A stretch of 64,000 nucleotides of DNA. Source: Xylaria sp. FL1777 (taxonomy: Eukaryota; Ascomycota; Sordariomycetes; Xylariales; Xylariaceae). Positions within the stretch are counted from its first letter, which is position 1; the number at the start of each line of letters is the position of its first letter. Shown piece after piece: positions 9,919 to 21,892 of the stretch. The position numbers and the translations under genes are program-made. Under the pieces are notes generated by a model. That model did not search any database. It was given only the letters and a program-made list of their open reading frames with translations, and was not told the DNA's origin. Where the stretch lies: the NCBI GenBank assembly GCA_022578965.1, contig MU400507.1:124001-188000 (forward strand), in the 5' to 3' direction.

Positions 9919-12900
9919 CTATACTGCAAGGCTGTAGCCGCCGCCAAGCCGTTTCCGCCCATACCTGTACCATTTCCTAGCCTCGTCTGCCCAAAACACC
10001 GAGCTTGCTAATAGTATCAAGCGTATGAGATCAACAACACCAAGAGCCTCGGTCTGGAAGACCTCTTGAAGCCATGGGAAATAGATGACAAGTAATTGGC
10101 CGGCTAGGCTTAGAGCCACAGCCCAGTTGAAGAGCTTGTTAGAGAACAAGCCGACCTCACCCCGGAAGACGGACTTGCTCTCAGAACGACATGAAAGGGC
10201 GTTGAACATGTCGAAAAGCACAAAACACGTAAAAGTCATGGTTGTGTCACGCCGCGTGACCTGACCATCTGCCAGCATCTCGTGATAATACACAATCATG
10301 GTGCCAGCCATGATGATTGCGGCTGACGTTAAGACGCGTGTAATTAAAGATCGGGTTAGTACTGGCTCACTACGCGAGCGAGGCGGTCGGGACATAACGT
10401 CGGGGTCAACCCTTTCTACACCGAGGGACTGAGCTGGGGGGCCGTCCATTATGATATCTTCGTAGAGTTAGTAATGAATCGCGATCAGGGTTTAGAATAG
10501 AAGACGTACTGATCCAAAGAATCTGCATAGCATTCAGAGGTGTCTTGAATCCTAGACAGGTGCAGAGAAAGACGAGTGAGAGACTCGCTACGCTCGTGCT
10601 GAGTTGGAACGTTATAAAATTCTGTATGTTATTGAAAATGCCTTTACCCTCCTCGATGGCGTGCAAGATAGTGGAAAAGTCGTCATCCGTGAGGATCATG
10701 TCAGACGCCTCCTTAGCGACATCAGTACCATGCATCCCCATGGATATGCCGATATCCGCCCGTTTTAGTGCTGGCGCGTCATTTACACCATCACCAGTCA
10801 TGGCCACGATATCACCGCGTAGCTGTAGTGCCCGGATGATTTTTAATTTGTGATCTGGGTTGGTACGTGCAAAGATGGTGGTTGTTTGCATTGCCGCTCC
10901 GAGCTCGTCCTCAGTCATGCTATCCACCTCGTCGCCAGTGAGTACAGGCTTCACGGATGCTTGGTTCGTTGCCTGCCCACGAGGGGTGGCGATATGCATA
11001 CCAAGCTGCCTCCCTATAGCTCTTGCGGTGGTGGCTGAATCACCCGTAATCATGATAACTTTGACACCGCCACGCATGAGCTTCCGAATCGAGCGAGCTA
11101 CACCTGGCCTCGGCGGGTCGCTCATGCCAACCAGACCGGCGAAAACTAGTCCTCGGTATAATTCTTCATTATGAGATAGAGATGGGCTTTGATTTCCATC
11201 TCGCACAACGGGCGTGCTGCTTCGAGAAATTGGGCCTAGTCCCCCTCTACTCCGTGTCGACCTATTGATAGGACCGCTTGCAAAAGCCAAGACACGCAGC
11301 CCCTTCTCCGCCATACTCTCTGCCGCTTGAAGAGCTTCTTGGCGCCGCTGAGAATCCATGATAACTTCACGACCGTCCGGCGTAAGATACGAATCGCAAG
11401 CATCCAAAACTCTGTCAATTGCGCCCTTCATATAAGCATATTCCTTCTCGCTATTTCCAGGTTGCGCTCCAATCACAACACCCATCCATTTTCGCTCCGA
11501 ACTAAATGGAATTTCTGCGGTCCGGGGCCCAATGGACTCTCTCACATCGTGCTCCTTGTACCTATCTAGAAGATCAAGCATAGCGATATCTGTCGGCTGT
11601 CCTACCCATCGTGTGTAAGATGTGAAGTCTTTACTCTGGGTATCTGGTAGTACGGTTTGCGTTCCATGAGCCAGACGTGCATTATTAGCGATGTTGCCAA
11701 TACGTAGTATTTGCAGAGCTGCAACGTCTGGGGTTTGTTTGGTTGCTACGTCGTCTGAATCAACATTTAAAGGGGTCTTTGATCCAAAATACCACATTTG
11801 AGTAGTAGTCATATGATTCATTGTCAGTGTTCCTGTCTTGTCAGAGCAGACAACATTAACAGAGCCGAGTGTTTCGACACTAGGCATTTTTCGAACAATA
11901 GCATTATGTTTTGCCATTCGATGGACGCCCAGTGCCAGGGTGACAGTCACAATAATAGGGAGTCCTTCTGGAATGGCAGCCACAGCGAGTGAGATGGATA
12001 TGGTGAAAAGGTCGAGCAACTTCTTCCCTTGCAACAAGCCAACCAACGAGATAAGCGCAATGATGCCAAACGATATTTGGCTCAATTGTTTCCCTAGCTG
12101 ATCCATATTTAGTTGAAGGGGTGATCGCGGGCTCTCAGTACCGGACACGCTTGCAGCAATTGTACCGAAATGTGTTTCACCACCTGTCGCGAACACAATC
12201 CCTTGCCCGTAGCCAGATCTAACAAGCGTACCCATGTATGCAATATTATTTATGCCCTGGTTGCGCGCATCCTCTTTCGAAATACTCTGGTTCGGGGGGG
12301 AGAGAATAGAAGGGCTCGGATGACGTAAATCACTCGAATCAGGAATCGATGGCGAATAAGGATAGCGAGATCTTGTGTCTGATGTCATCCTTGAGGGCTC
12401 GTTTTCCCCAGTGAGGTTCGACTCGTCGATTGTCAAGTCCGTTGCTTTTGTTATCCGAATATCGGCCGGTATGCGATCGCCAGTGGTGAAGAAGACTAGG
12501 TCTCCAGGTACCAACTGGGCGGCCATCACCTTTGATGATGTCGCCTCCATCTGCTCCTCCCCTGGTGTTTCAGTATCGACGGAAAGATCACGGGCATCTC
12601 GCTCATCCCCAGCGGGTGGCCACGATGAGCTCTTCGTGCTGGGAGCACCCTTGGAGGGCTGGGCGCGGACCAAATGGGCATGGTTTGGTATTAGGTGATT
12701 AAGGGCTTCTATTGACTTTTCCGATCGATACTCTTGCACAAACCCAACTGTAACGACAATAGTCACTGCGACAGTAATGCTAACTGCATCATCCATATTC
12801 CCAACAAAGACAGATAGAAACGCCGAAATCAGGAGGAGGATAATGAGTGGCTCTCGGAATTGCATAAGAAAACGCAGCCACAGGGGATCTGGTTCGTCGT

Positions 12901-13288
12901 GGATGATCTCATTGGGGCCAAAGTCTTGCAGTCGAGAAAGGGCTTCTCCGGGAGCGAGCCCGTTGGTTAACGAGGTTCGTAGGCGTGCAGCTGTCTCGGC
13001 GGGTGTCATGGCAGCGTATCCGTCGGCTACGGACTAGGATCATACTTTCAGTTAATAATTGATCTCCATCGTGAGAGATCCTACAAAGAAAATGAGACTG
13101 TCAGAGAAACGTACCCGCGACTGGGTAGAAGTCGTTCGCACATGGCCTGGGCGAGACGAAGATCTAGACCGATCAACGGACCCATTACCGGCGAAGTCAT
13201 AATCGCGATCGATGCCGTTGATGACTGGTATAGATAAGGGTAGAAGCGACTCGCCTTCCGGTTTGCGATCGCGCCACGGCCATGGCAT
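9919..13288 (-). CDS. pmr1: PMR1-type Ca2+/Mn2+ P-type ATPase (SPCA)
   Basis: Golgi/secretory-pathway pump moving Ca2+ and Mn2+ into the lumen. Exons in transcript order: 13288-13115, 13033-10510, 10457-9919, with introns of 81 and 52 bases (1078 aa). The phosphorylation motif CSDKTGTLT has its Asp at residue 456. The conserved AAIPEGLP of transmembrane helix 4 precedes it, [10 protein letters not shown] marks the hinge, and the actuator motif is LTGEN. The third exon opens [20 protein letters not shown] sequence, and [15 protein letters not shown] is characteristic of SPCA pumps rather than SERCA or Na+ pumps. Low-complexity Ser/Pro insertions interrupt the actuator domain (around 12300-12680). 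The N-terminal 58 residues are hydrophilic and poorly conserved. I expect it to support protein glycosylation, Mn2+ detoxification and hyphal growth. Confidence 0.94.
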
Positions 13289-14840
13289 CTTAAAAGGACG
13301 ATCAAAATGGGTATGCTAAAAGAAGCAGCGGCATGGGAGGATTCGACACGAAATATGAGAGCCTCTACTAGAATGAATTCATCCTTAAAAAGGCGGCCTT
13401 GTATCGGGAAGAGCCGTCGTCGCGAAGCAAGGGGTAGTGTAGACCAGACTTTGTGTGGGGTGTTGTTGTGTTCATTCGAGGGTAACTGAGCATAGCGAGC
13501 GAGCGAGGCTGTGAAGGTGTTGCTTGCTGGCCTTCGACTTGTCTAAGTAAAAAGATGTGGATCTTCAGCGCATCTAAAATGGTATGGCCAGAAGGAGGGA
13601 AGATGCGATCGTTCCCAATGCGGTAGAGTACACTATACATAGTGGTACCAGATTGCCGCTAAGACAGAATGAAACAGGAGCTGGTACAATTGGCTAGTAA
13701 AGATATGTCGACCGTTGTAAGTACATACTACATAAGTTCGCTATCACTCGCAACCATCTATGCGTAGACTAGACTGCTGTCGCTTTCATAATGATTAGGC
13801 ATAGTACGGTAGTAGTAAATAGGTAAGTAGTACAATCTAAATTATTTCAAAGTCTCTCGCTTTTAATGCTTGTAAGACTGACTACGCTAGAGAGGAGGAA
13901 CAAGTAGAGAGGAAACAATACAGCGAAGAAGCGTCAGTTCTAGGTAAGAGCTTTGTTATAAAAGCTACTGAAACTATTATATGCTATTGGCACATGACAG
14001 ATCCGTTCGCAGGCAGAAGGAGCTGGGATCCAGATGTTGCACCTATCGAATGCGTCGTCATTGTGTACACACCTCCCACCTTGTACTGTTTAGGTACAGA
14101 GGTAGGAACCTAGGCACATACAGTCAGCCACTTGGCCTAGGTACATCGTGCTGTCTTAATCCGTTTTAAAAAGAATGATGTTATGCCGTTTTGGGTAATG
14201 TAGCAAGCACCAGCCACATTCTTGGCAGAATTCGAACCAATCAGAAGGGCGGCTCTTTTCTTTAACGCCCCCACGTAGCCCAACGTAGCATGTTCCCCCA
14301 GCCTCTTGGATTTTGAAAGATTTAGTCTAGCATGAGACGAGAACAGCTGTTGCTCATCAAAAACGACGGCCTTGGGTCATTTCCAGCTGCCACCCCCCTC
14401 CACCTCTGTATTCCTGCTAATTCCTACCTCTACCTGCCTCTCTCCCACCAACAACCAGAGTCACCACGAGCACAACGCCCGCCAACCCGCTCTCGCTCGT
14501 GCTTTCGCTGACGTTTTATGTGCAATCAATCTGGAAATTGCCTATAACCACGCGCAGCTGCGCTTTTCTCTCTTTGCTGGAGGCGCGGCCGACCTAACGC
14601 GCGGTTCAGCGGCCCCCCAAAACAACGCGCGCGCTCTGTTTACGCCCACCTCTCGCAGCACCCGCACCCATCGCCGTCGCTTCTTGACGTGTAATACCTG
14701 CGCATGGTCGCATTCGTACAGCTTGGTACTTGTCTTAGACTTATCAATTAACACCGTCGACGGACCAGCTAGCCGTCTGGTATTCTGGCACCGCGCCCCT
14801 ATCGCTAACTCGCTTGCTGTTTGTCGCCCCTGCTGTCGCT
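13289..14840. other. divergent promoter region of pmr1 and rad21
   Basis: Pyrimidine-rich leader sequence precedes rad21 from about 14370. An open frame there (14372-14953) is leader sequence read through, not a gene. Three ACGCG cores (14550, 14597, 14635) lie 200-290 bases before the rad21 ATG. Elsewhere only AT-rich DNA and CCTAGGTAC units. Confidence 0.55.
14550..14639 (+). promoter_or_regulatory. cluster of ACGCG cores (MBF-type sites) upstream of rad21
   Basis: ACGCG occurs at 14550-14554, 14597-14601 and 14635-14639, within 290 bases of the rad21 start. MBF (Swi6/Mbp1-type) recognises ACGCG(T) in yeasts, and cohesin kleisin genes are periodic in G1/S there. The surrounding DNA is locally GC-rich, so some occurrences could be chance. 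Confidence 0.35.
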
Positions 14841-16825
14841 ATGTTCTACTCCGAGGAATTGCTCCAGAGGAGCGGGCCTCTGGCCCGTGTCTGGCTGTCC
14901 GCAAACATGCACAAGCTCTCCAAGACACATGTCTTGCAGTCCAACCTGCCTAACAGCGTTGACGCTATCATCCGACCCAACCAAGCACCGCTGGCGCTAC
15001 GACTAAGCGGTCAGCTGCTGTTGGGTGTTGTGAGAATGTATAGTCGAAAAGCCCGTTATCTGCTAGACGATTGTAACGAGGCTCTACTGAAAATCAAGAT
15101 GGTTTGTTTTGCTCTCTATTCATCAAGAGGATATGGCTGATTTCTATGTCCTAGGCATTCCGGGCTACTGGAAACAACGATATCCCCGAGAATCTCAACA
15201 TGCCTAATCGAGAAGCTTTGATGCTCCCCGATCAAATCACACCTGCTGATAACCTTAATATCTTACCACCGCCTGATGCAAACTGGCTACTTAGTCAGAT
15301 GGAGGATGTAAACCCTACACCTACTAGTTCGAGCACGCGCGCACGAGGAAGAGCCAGCAACCGCGATATTAATTTGCAAGAAGATTTCAACAACAGTCAG
15401 TTCTTGCATGAAGACAATTTGGATGAAGATGAGCTTGCTCTTGCACCTATGGACGACCTAGAACTCGAATTAGATTTCGGAATGGATATCGATGAACGGC
15501 CACGCATGGACAAAAGCATTGAAATGGGTCGAGACGCCCCGGCCCCACGACCCATCGAGGATGATATCTTCAGTGAACTTGATATTGCACCCCGTGCCAA
15601 AGGTGCCGATGTTGAACAAACGATGGATCTGGATTTTGGCGATGATGGGGTCAGAATCGCGGACGCCGATGGGGACGTACAAATGGATGACGATCTCCAT
15701 TTTGATATTGGTGACCAGTCTGCTATGCCCGAGTTGGGTGGGATCCCCTCTATGGATCGCGCGCGCATTTCAGAATCGCCCCTTTCAGATATTGATGAAA
15801 ACATGGCTAGAGACGTGGAAGAATGGACACGTCTAAACAACACCAGCATATACGAGCCTGGGTACGAACCCGAGGAGCCCGAACCACAACCACAAAAGAA
15901 ATCGAAGAAGCGCAAGCTCTTTGGTCTTGACCCGGCTACTCAACTCACCAGTGCACATATCAAGGAGCAGCAGCAGAACCACGACAACATTCTCAAGGCC
16001 CCTAGTTTCATTTCTCGAGACCCATACCTACTCGCTCTAGTTGAATTGAAGAACAGCGGGAGCTTCGTTACAAGCATCATGGGCAGTGGTCGCACTAAGG
16101 GATGGGCGCCTGAGCTGCGCGACATGTTGACTTTGGACTCTATTAAACCGACAAATGACTTGAAGCGGAAGCGCGACAGCGGTGTTGCTGATCTAGGTAG
16201 CGAGGAGGAACAGGGTAATTCTAAATCGCCTCGCCTCGAGATCGGTGAAGATGAGGACATGCTTGCTATGCCAGACACAGGTTTTGGGGATCGCAGCATT
16301 GCGCCCGATGGGACAATCCTAGAGATTCCTGCGGATGACGGAGTTCCGGTCAACGACGACGATGATATTCACCACCCACGCGATGATAGTATAAATCCTG
16401 CGTTCGATGAGACAATTGCACCTCTCGTACACCCAGCCGACAGCGGACCAGTGTCGCTAGGTACTAAGCATGCCGTACACGTTCTCAGAGATCTATTTGG
16501 AGCTGAGGCAGCCACAAATGAGGAGAAGCGCAAGAAGTCAGTGGTGTTCCAAGAACTGCTTCCTGAAAGGAGAGCCACAAAAGCGGACGCTACGAAGATG
16601 TTCTTTGAATGCTTGGTCCTTGCGACCAAAGATGCCATCAAAGTCGACCAAAAAGAAGGCGGCCTGGGCGGCGCGATCCGAGTACGTGGGAAACGTGGGC
16701 TGTGGGGAGCGTGGGCCGAGAAAGAAGCTGGCGGTGAAATGGCAGCACAGCAAGAGAGTGAGGCCGTAACAGAACCTGCTCCTGCAATAGCTAGCTCATC
16801 GCTGCCTGTCGCTGCAGCTGCGTAG
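14841..16825 (+). CDS. rad21: cohesin kleisin subunit Rad21/Scc1
   Basis: Kleisin that closes the cohesin ring by binding Smc3 with its N-terminus and Smc1 with its C-terminus. Exons 14841-15101 and 15155-16825 (643 aa). The N-terminal domain starts MFYSEELLQRSGPLARVWL, followed by KLSKTHVL and a GVVRMYSRKARYLLDD stretch, the hallmark of Rad21/Rec8. The middle is long, acidic and disordered. The C-terminal winged helix (about 535-610) has VVFQELLP and an FFECLVLATKDAIKV helix. SIEMGR at residues 208-213 (codons from 15515) fits the separase consensus (S/D)xExxR. A basic KKSKKRK segment after the first third is a likely nuclear signal. Length and mitosis-type N-terminus favour Rad21 over meiotic Rec8. 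Confidence 0.93.
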
Positions 16826-18063
16826 TCAGTGAGTCTCCTTGGGCCGATTGGACAGAGCTCTATGGCTTGGTTAGACGACGGAACGTTCTTGTACAAATTT
16901 GTTGACTTGCTTGGGAATGGGCATCAATCGGGCAAAACGGCGTATCGGTGTCCCGGCGTACAGGAAACTCGGCGACAGGGAAATACCATGATTGTGGGGT
17001 CTACAGATACTCGGATTCAAAACTACTATTGGCGTGTGTGTTGTCCGTGGGTGAAGCTGTTTGTCTAAGTAAGTTGGTATGCCAGATGGATGACTCGGGA
17101 TGGTTTAGGTAGACTCCCTAGAGGTGAATGTGCCATTACCTGTCACACTCGTCTAATACCTACCTGGGTAGCTTAGGTAATGGATCAGACTAGGTATTTA
17201 TTACAAAAAGAAGTCCAACTTTAATAAGCTTAGCTATCGGGAGTATCTGTTGGCAGGTATGACCTACCTAGCCTATGTGTATAGATGGTAGCCCATCACC
17301 TCTACAACTACAATACAATACAGTCACAATGGCAACCCCTGACAGTATCACCTGGGTTGTTAATATGGAAAAGTGATCTAATAACAGATTTCATATTTAC
17401 CTAGGTACATAGTTTCTACAGTACCTACGTATGCATAGGGGTTTGCTTTGCCTAAGCCACCTCAGCCAAAGAGGTGGTACATTGATACATTGATGACGGG
17501 CATGCGGCTAGCAGGGATTAAGTTGTGGTACAAAAGCTACGTATTGGCGCATTGTCCCGCATTCACACTCGCATTCCCTGCCTCGGACCTGTCCTCCCAA
17601 CTTCATCTTCCTTTGTGACTCTCCGGAACAATGGGCAAGACACGACATCGAACACCACATCCAAGCACCCTGTCCAAAATCAAATGCTTTGAGCTTGTAA
17701 ACGTTGAGTTGCAGTCACCTGATATCTTGGCTGGCGTCCCCAATTCTATAAGCCGCCGCATTGTTGCACTTGACCATCCAGGTTAAGAAAGGTTAAGAAA
17801 GCTTGGCAAGCATACAAAACAACCTCTAAGATAACTTCACTGCAATTGCTATCTACGGATAAGACCACCTATCATCAATCCCGGACTCTTGCTGTTCGGA
17901 ACAAGAGATTGTCTCTGCCCAATATTTGAGGTCTTCGAAGCATTGCTACTCCTGGGCCGCCCTGGTACATGGATCATCCTACCTCGTTCCCGATAATCGA
18001 TAATCCTGCGCGACCTACATTTGTTTGACCGAGCACAACAGCCTGGCAGCCTAGCACTAAACA
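16826..18063. other. gene-free stretch
   Basis: 3' region of rad21 and promoter of the elongin A gene. It contains TAGGTA/CCTAGGTA-rich DNA (17160-17420) and no supported exon. Confidence 0.55.
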
Positions 18064-19435
18064 ATGGTCAAATCTCTTGTTGAATTATGCACTATAGTGT
18101 GCCTCCGTAACACCAAGGGTAAGTATCAGCATCATTTATACATGCTATTCCAGTTCCCTCCACACCTCGTTCTTCACTTCATCACGCATTTGATTCACTT
18201 TTCTCATCCAATCCCTCATATCTTGTTTGATCAAAGGTACTAACGCTAATTCTAAATTAGAGATTACTGATATAGGTGATATACCATACCGCATCGCGCG
18301 ACCCATCCTACTGAAGATCGATAGCGCAGCACAGCTCCGCCAAATCGAAATCAACTCTCCACAACTAGAAGTAGACACGCCTGAGCTCTGGAAGCGTTTG
18401 ATAGCCCGCGACTTTCCCGTCATCTCCAGACGTGAAGCATTTTTACCGAAAAATCCGAGATTATGGCACAAAATCTACGCCAAGTACCAGTCGCTGGACA
18501 CCAAAGCTAAACAGGATGCTAAGGAGCACCTTAAGAACGCGTACAAAGGGCTCCAGGAAGAGAAGGACCGCACCGTCAGCCAGGTAGTCACTTACGACAG
18601 TAGGAAGCTCCCTGGACTGCCGCGAGATGTCAAACCGCAAGTGGGCATTCGTCCCAAGAACAAGCGTGCTAGCCCTGACCAGAGTGAGCTGCGGTTTACT
18701 GGTGGTTCCAGGACAAAGACGAATACCCCCAAAAGCCTACTAAAGCGTGCCATGCGGGAAGCGAAGGAGATATCTACCAGAAACCGCCTGAATACTTCAG
18801 CTAGCGCCGGACAAGTGAGACCGGGACAGATTGTACGAGCGCCGGTAGCCATGGTGCAGGAGAAAGTTAACAAGGCACGGCCATTGACAGGCATTCGGCC
18901 GCCTTCACATCGGCTCCAACCAGTTGCTAGACAGCGCGAGCTTGACGACCGTGAAGCACGACTACAGAGGGCTAAGGAGATGAACTCGCAGAAGGGCGGG
19001 TGTTATATCTCGGACGAAGATCTCGACGACCTGGATATCCAGGGTGAGGATGGCCCTATTGGTCTCGAGATAGACGATCTTGAGAATCTAGCCGATCAAC
19101 ACGAGACACGCTACGAGGCCAGACTGTCTCGGCCAAGCCCAAGTTCTGCAAGAGGCAGTGTTTTTGCGCGCAAGATGGGTAGCTCGTCCACATCACCATC
19201 GACATCGAGAATTCGTACTGAAGCCCGGACGGAACAAAAACCCTTACACGTAATGCATAAAGAGCCCACAACAACTACGTCGCGATCTCGTGGACCGACG
19301 AGTCCCCCCCCGCCTAGAACTACGCCTAATTCCTCATCCTTTTCGCCTGGTGCTGGTTCAGGACCCATGCTACCTCGCAAGAGAAAAGCCGCTGACATCT
19401 TCATGAAACCGAAGCCGAAAGCTTCCCGGTTTTAG
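18064..19435 (+). CDS. elongin A (RNA polymerase II elongation factor SIII subunit)
   Basis: Elongin A stimulates Pol II elongation and, with elongin C, forms a cullin-based ubiquitin ligase adaptor. The gene has an 18-codon first exon (18064-18118), a 142-base intron and a second exon 18261-19435 (409 aa). Residues 1-110 carry the elongin A domain: MVKSLVELCT, the BC-box-like start, then an F-box-like region (IGDIPYRIARPILLKI and TPELWKRLIARDFPV). The rest is basic and Ser/Pro-rich, ends in RKRKAADIFMKPKPKA, and should be disordered and nuclear. Without the short first exon the conserved BC-box start would be missed; the splice joins at AAG G/AG with a perfect GTAAGT donor. Confidence 0.9.
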
Positions 19436-20509
19436 CTTATCCTTAATGGGATACGACGAGCGTTTACCTCTACAACAAAAAGTATCCATACAGATAATAT
19501 TATCCGCTATGCTCGCACATCAATAAGTAAACTAGTGGAGCTATCATGTATGTTACCAAAACAAGGCGCAAACTGACCACGCTTCCTATATTAGCTGGCA
19601 GTTGGAACTTCTGGGGTCTATGATGAGGGCTTCCCTCCTCTTTTTTTTTCTTTTTTTCTTTCTTTTTCTGGGGTTTGCGGCGTACATTGGGACTATGTTA
19701 TTTCAGGACTTCGGTAATGGGAGATGCACCGGATTTAGGCGTACCGGGTCAGAAATAGCATCTTCGCCTACACCTTTTATTTTATATCTATCCTTGTCTT
19801 TCTGTATTTTAGACCTGTCGTGCGTCGTAACTAGCTTTTCGCGTCGACAGCAGCGAGAGAAGAGAAAATTAGAATAAACATACTAAGATGTGGTCTTTTG
19901 ATATCAAGTTGAAGTTAATGCGGTCTGTACAAATGCCACAAATCGCTCGGCACCTTACCATGAGTGGCGGCATATATTGTCCGAATTCCATCTTCAATAT
20001 GCGAGCAAATGAAACCCATGATCTCACCGCAAATCGGTGCTGTTGGCTGGCTTCCAATCTAAACATGTCCCTCTAGTTCTACACTAAACTCTGATATTAT
20101 TCGCTGACGGAACATGAAGAGGCGAATTCAAGGCAGGCAAGAGAGAAATATAGCAATCATAGCATAATGGGTGGTATTGTCATTCAACGTCTATCCGTAT
20201 TCCATCTAACTCTCCAGCAGAAGTCACTCAACAACACACTTCTTTCTCTAGGCCGATCCAGCCTCGAAATAATTCCTCCTTGTTCCCAATCCCCCGGAAT
20301 CCCTCCTTCCCTGTCATCAGATGTCCGTATAAACCTGATACAGGCAAAGGGGTTCGCACACCTAAGCCATCTATCACCCAGTACTTAGGCGCAATGTAGC
20401 CTCAGCTACCCACATCCCCTCTTGTCCTCGCCGGGTTTCTTGCCGTGTATAAATAGGGAGGGACTATGTGCAGGTTTGGAGGGCGAACAGATAGATCGAC
20501 GGGTTGATC
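19436..20509. other. gene-free stretch between converging genes
   Basis: 3' regions of elongin A (+) and NEDD8 (-). A poly-T/TTTC run at 19637-19669 gives a spurious hydrophobic frame. Nothing else is recognised. Confidence 0.5.
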
Positions 20510-21294
20510 TCAGCATTGGCAGGGACTGGCACCTCCTCGTAGCGTCAGGACAAGGTGGAGCGTCGCGTCGGCCACGACGCCGCCCTCTCCTAGCTTCACG
20601 TCATCGTGCCTAAGGAGAAGATATCGAGGTTAGTTGTCTTGCTTCTTTATATATATATATATATATATTGTGCGTATCGACGTAACGCGGCGCTGGAGAT
20701 GTTGGCTTGAGAATCTTCTACGAGCGCAATACAACCGCGTGTCGTAATTAATCCCCGTATGTATGGACCAGTTTGGAAATGAGAGAGAAAAGAGACAGAG
20801 AGAGAGAGAAAGAGAGATTGTAGAGAGTTTCGGAACAACTCACATCTGCTTGCCTAAGTAGATCAGTCGCTGTTGCGCGGGCAGGATGCCCTCCTTTTCC
20901 TCGACGCGCTTCTTCACATCCTCGATCTACAGCAGGTGACAGATAACCCGACAGTTAGCCATCCTATTCATCGCCATATATATATTTACTCGACTGTCGT
21001 CGGTTTCGGAGAGTCGTGGTTTGTTCGTGGCATTTATGCGATCGCGGTTGGGGGAATATGAGAGACAAGGAAGGGAGGGAGGGGACACACCGTGTCTGTG
21101 GGCTCCACGTCGAACTCGATAAGTTTCCCCGTCAGGGTCCGCACTCTGCAGGTCTAGCAGTTAGCATTCTCCCGTGTCGATAGAAATTCACGTGTGCAGA
21201 CAGGCAAGCAAGCAAGCAAGCAGACAGTTGGCCATCTATGCGGTTCTGGCGGGTTATGGCGGGGCAAGGCGCGTTCGACATACTTGATCATCAT
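20510..21294 (-). CDS. rub1: NEDD8/RUB1 ubiquitin-like modifier precursor
   Basis: Ubiquitin-like protein conjugated to cullins to activate cullin-RING ligases. Exons in transcript order: 21294-21284 (11 bases), 21145-21091, 20926-20844, 20609-20510 (82 aa). It reads MMIKVRTLTGKLIEF at the start and KKRVEEKEGILPAQQRLIYL in the middle. It ends in LHLVLTLRGG at residues 67-76, followed by a six-residue tail ASPCQC that must be removed to expose Gly76. Thr before LRGG (as in yeast Rub1) replaces the Arg of ubiquitin and discriminates between E1 enzymes. All three introns have GT-AG ends; intron 3 (234 bases) holds an AT microsatellite. Either of the two adjacent ATG codons could initiate. Confidence 0.9.
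20646..20669. repeat. AT dinucleotide microsatellite in rub1 intron 3
   Basis: An alternating TA run of about 24 bases lies within the third intron of the NEDD8 gene. A GAGA-rich tract follows at 20785-20820. Confidence 0.85.
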
Positions 21295-21892
21295 CTTGGC
21301 GGCTGTCCTCTCTAACAACGCTGAGCGAGCTACGGTGGTGGTTTGATCGACTGATGCAAGCAAGAACTCTGGAAAGAATGAATGCGCTTTGGTACAAGAA
21401 AAAAGAAGTTTACTCTCAAGGTTATTTGAGGTTGGGATGAAGCTAAGGCTACCTAGCTACCTGGTGGGATATATTAGTTAAATGGCGGGGTGGCTCCCGA
21501 GGCGGGGCGGCTACTATTGTGTTAAGAGCCGCTGCCTATCAAGTACATAAGCTACAATAGTGTACATTTCAACTTAATAGAATTTATATACCAGTCATTG
21601 AGAAAGAAAGTCCGTCATATTCTCGTCTCTCTATTGAACAATATGAATTGACTTCACTTCTAACCTACTACTCACATTCCAACATGGTTGTCCGTAGATA
21701 TTTCGATGTCAGAGCATAATGGCTTGCCAGAATAGCCGTATTCTTAATCATTGTTATAGAATCTCAGGCCGGGTCTGGAGGTGCCCACACAAGAGCTTCC
21801 ACGTTAATGTACACTAATTATGAATAGGTTCTAGACATACAGTGGAGATTGTCCTCCCTTAAGTTCACCGCTTCTTTTGTTTGCTTGTTTGC
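21295..21892. other. intergenic stretch
   Basis: Promoter of rub1 and 3' region of phb2, both minus strand. No exon is supported. A GCAA tetranucleotide run lies just inside rub1 intron 1 (about 21205-21222). Confidence 0.5.

Noticed and set aside
14372..14953. 193-codon frame ahead of rad21
   Set aside because: Pyrimidine-rich leader read through into the rad21 first exon in another frame; no domain.
15397..15915. Ser-rich minus-strand frame inside rad21
   Set aside because: Antisense shadow of the acidic linker (Asp/Glu codons read backwards give Ser/Ile).
19602..19877. Hydrophobic 91-codon frame
   Set aside because: The Phe/Leu run comes from a poly-T tract; no start context or conservation signs.
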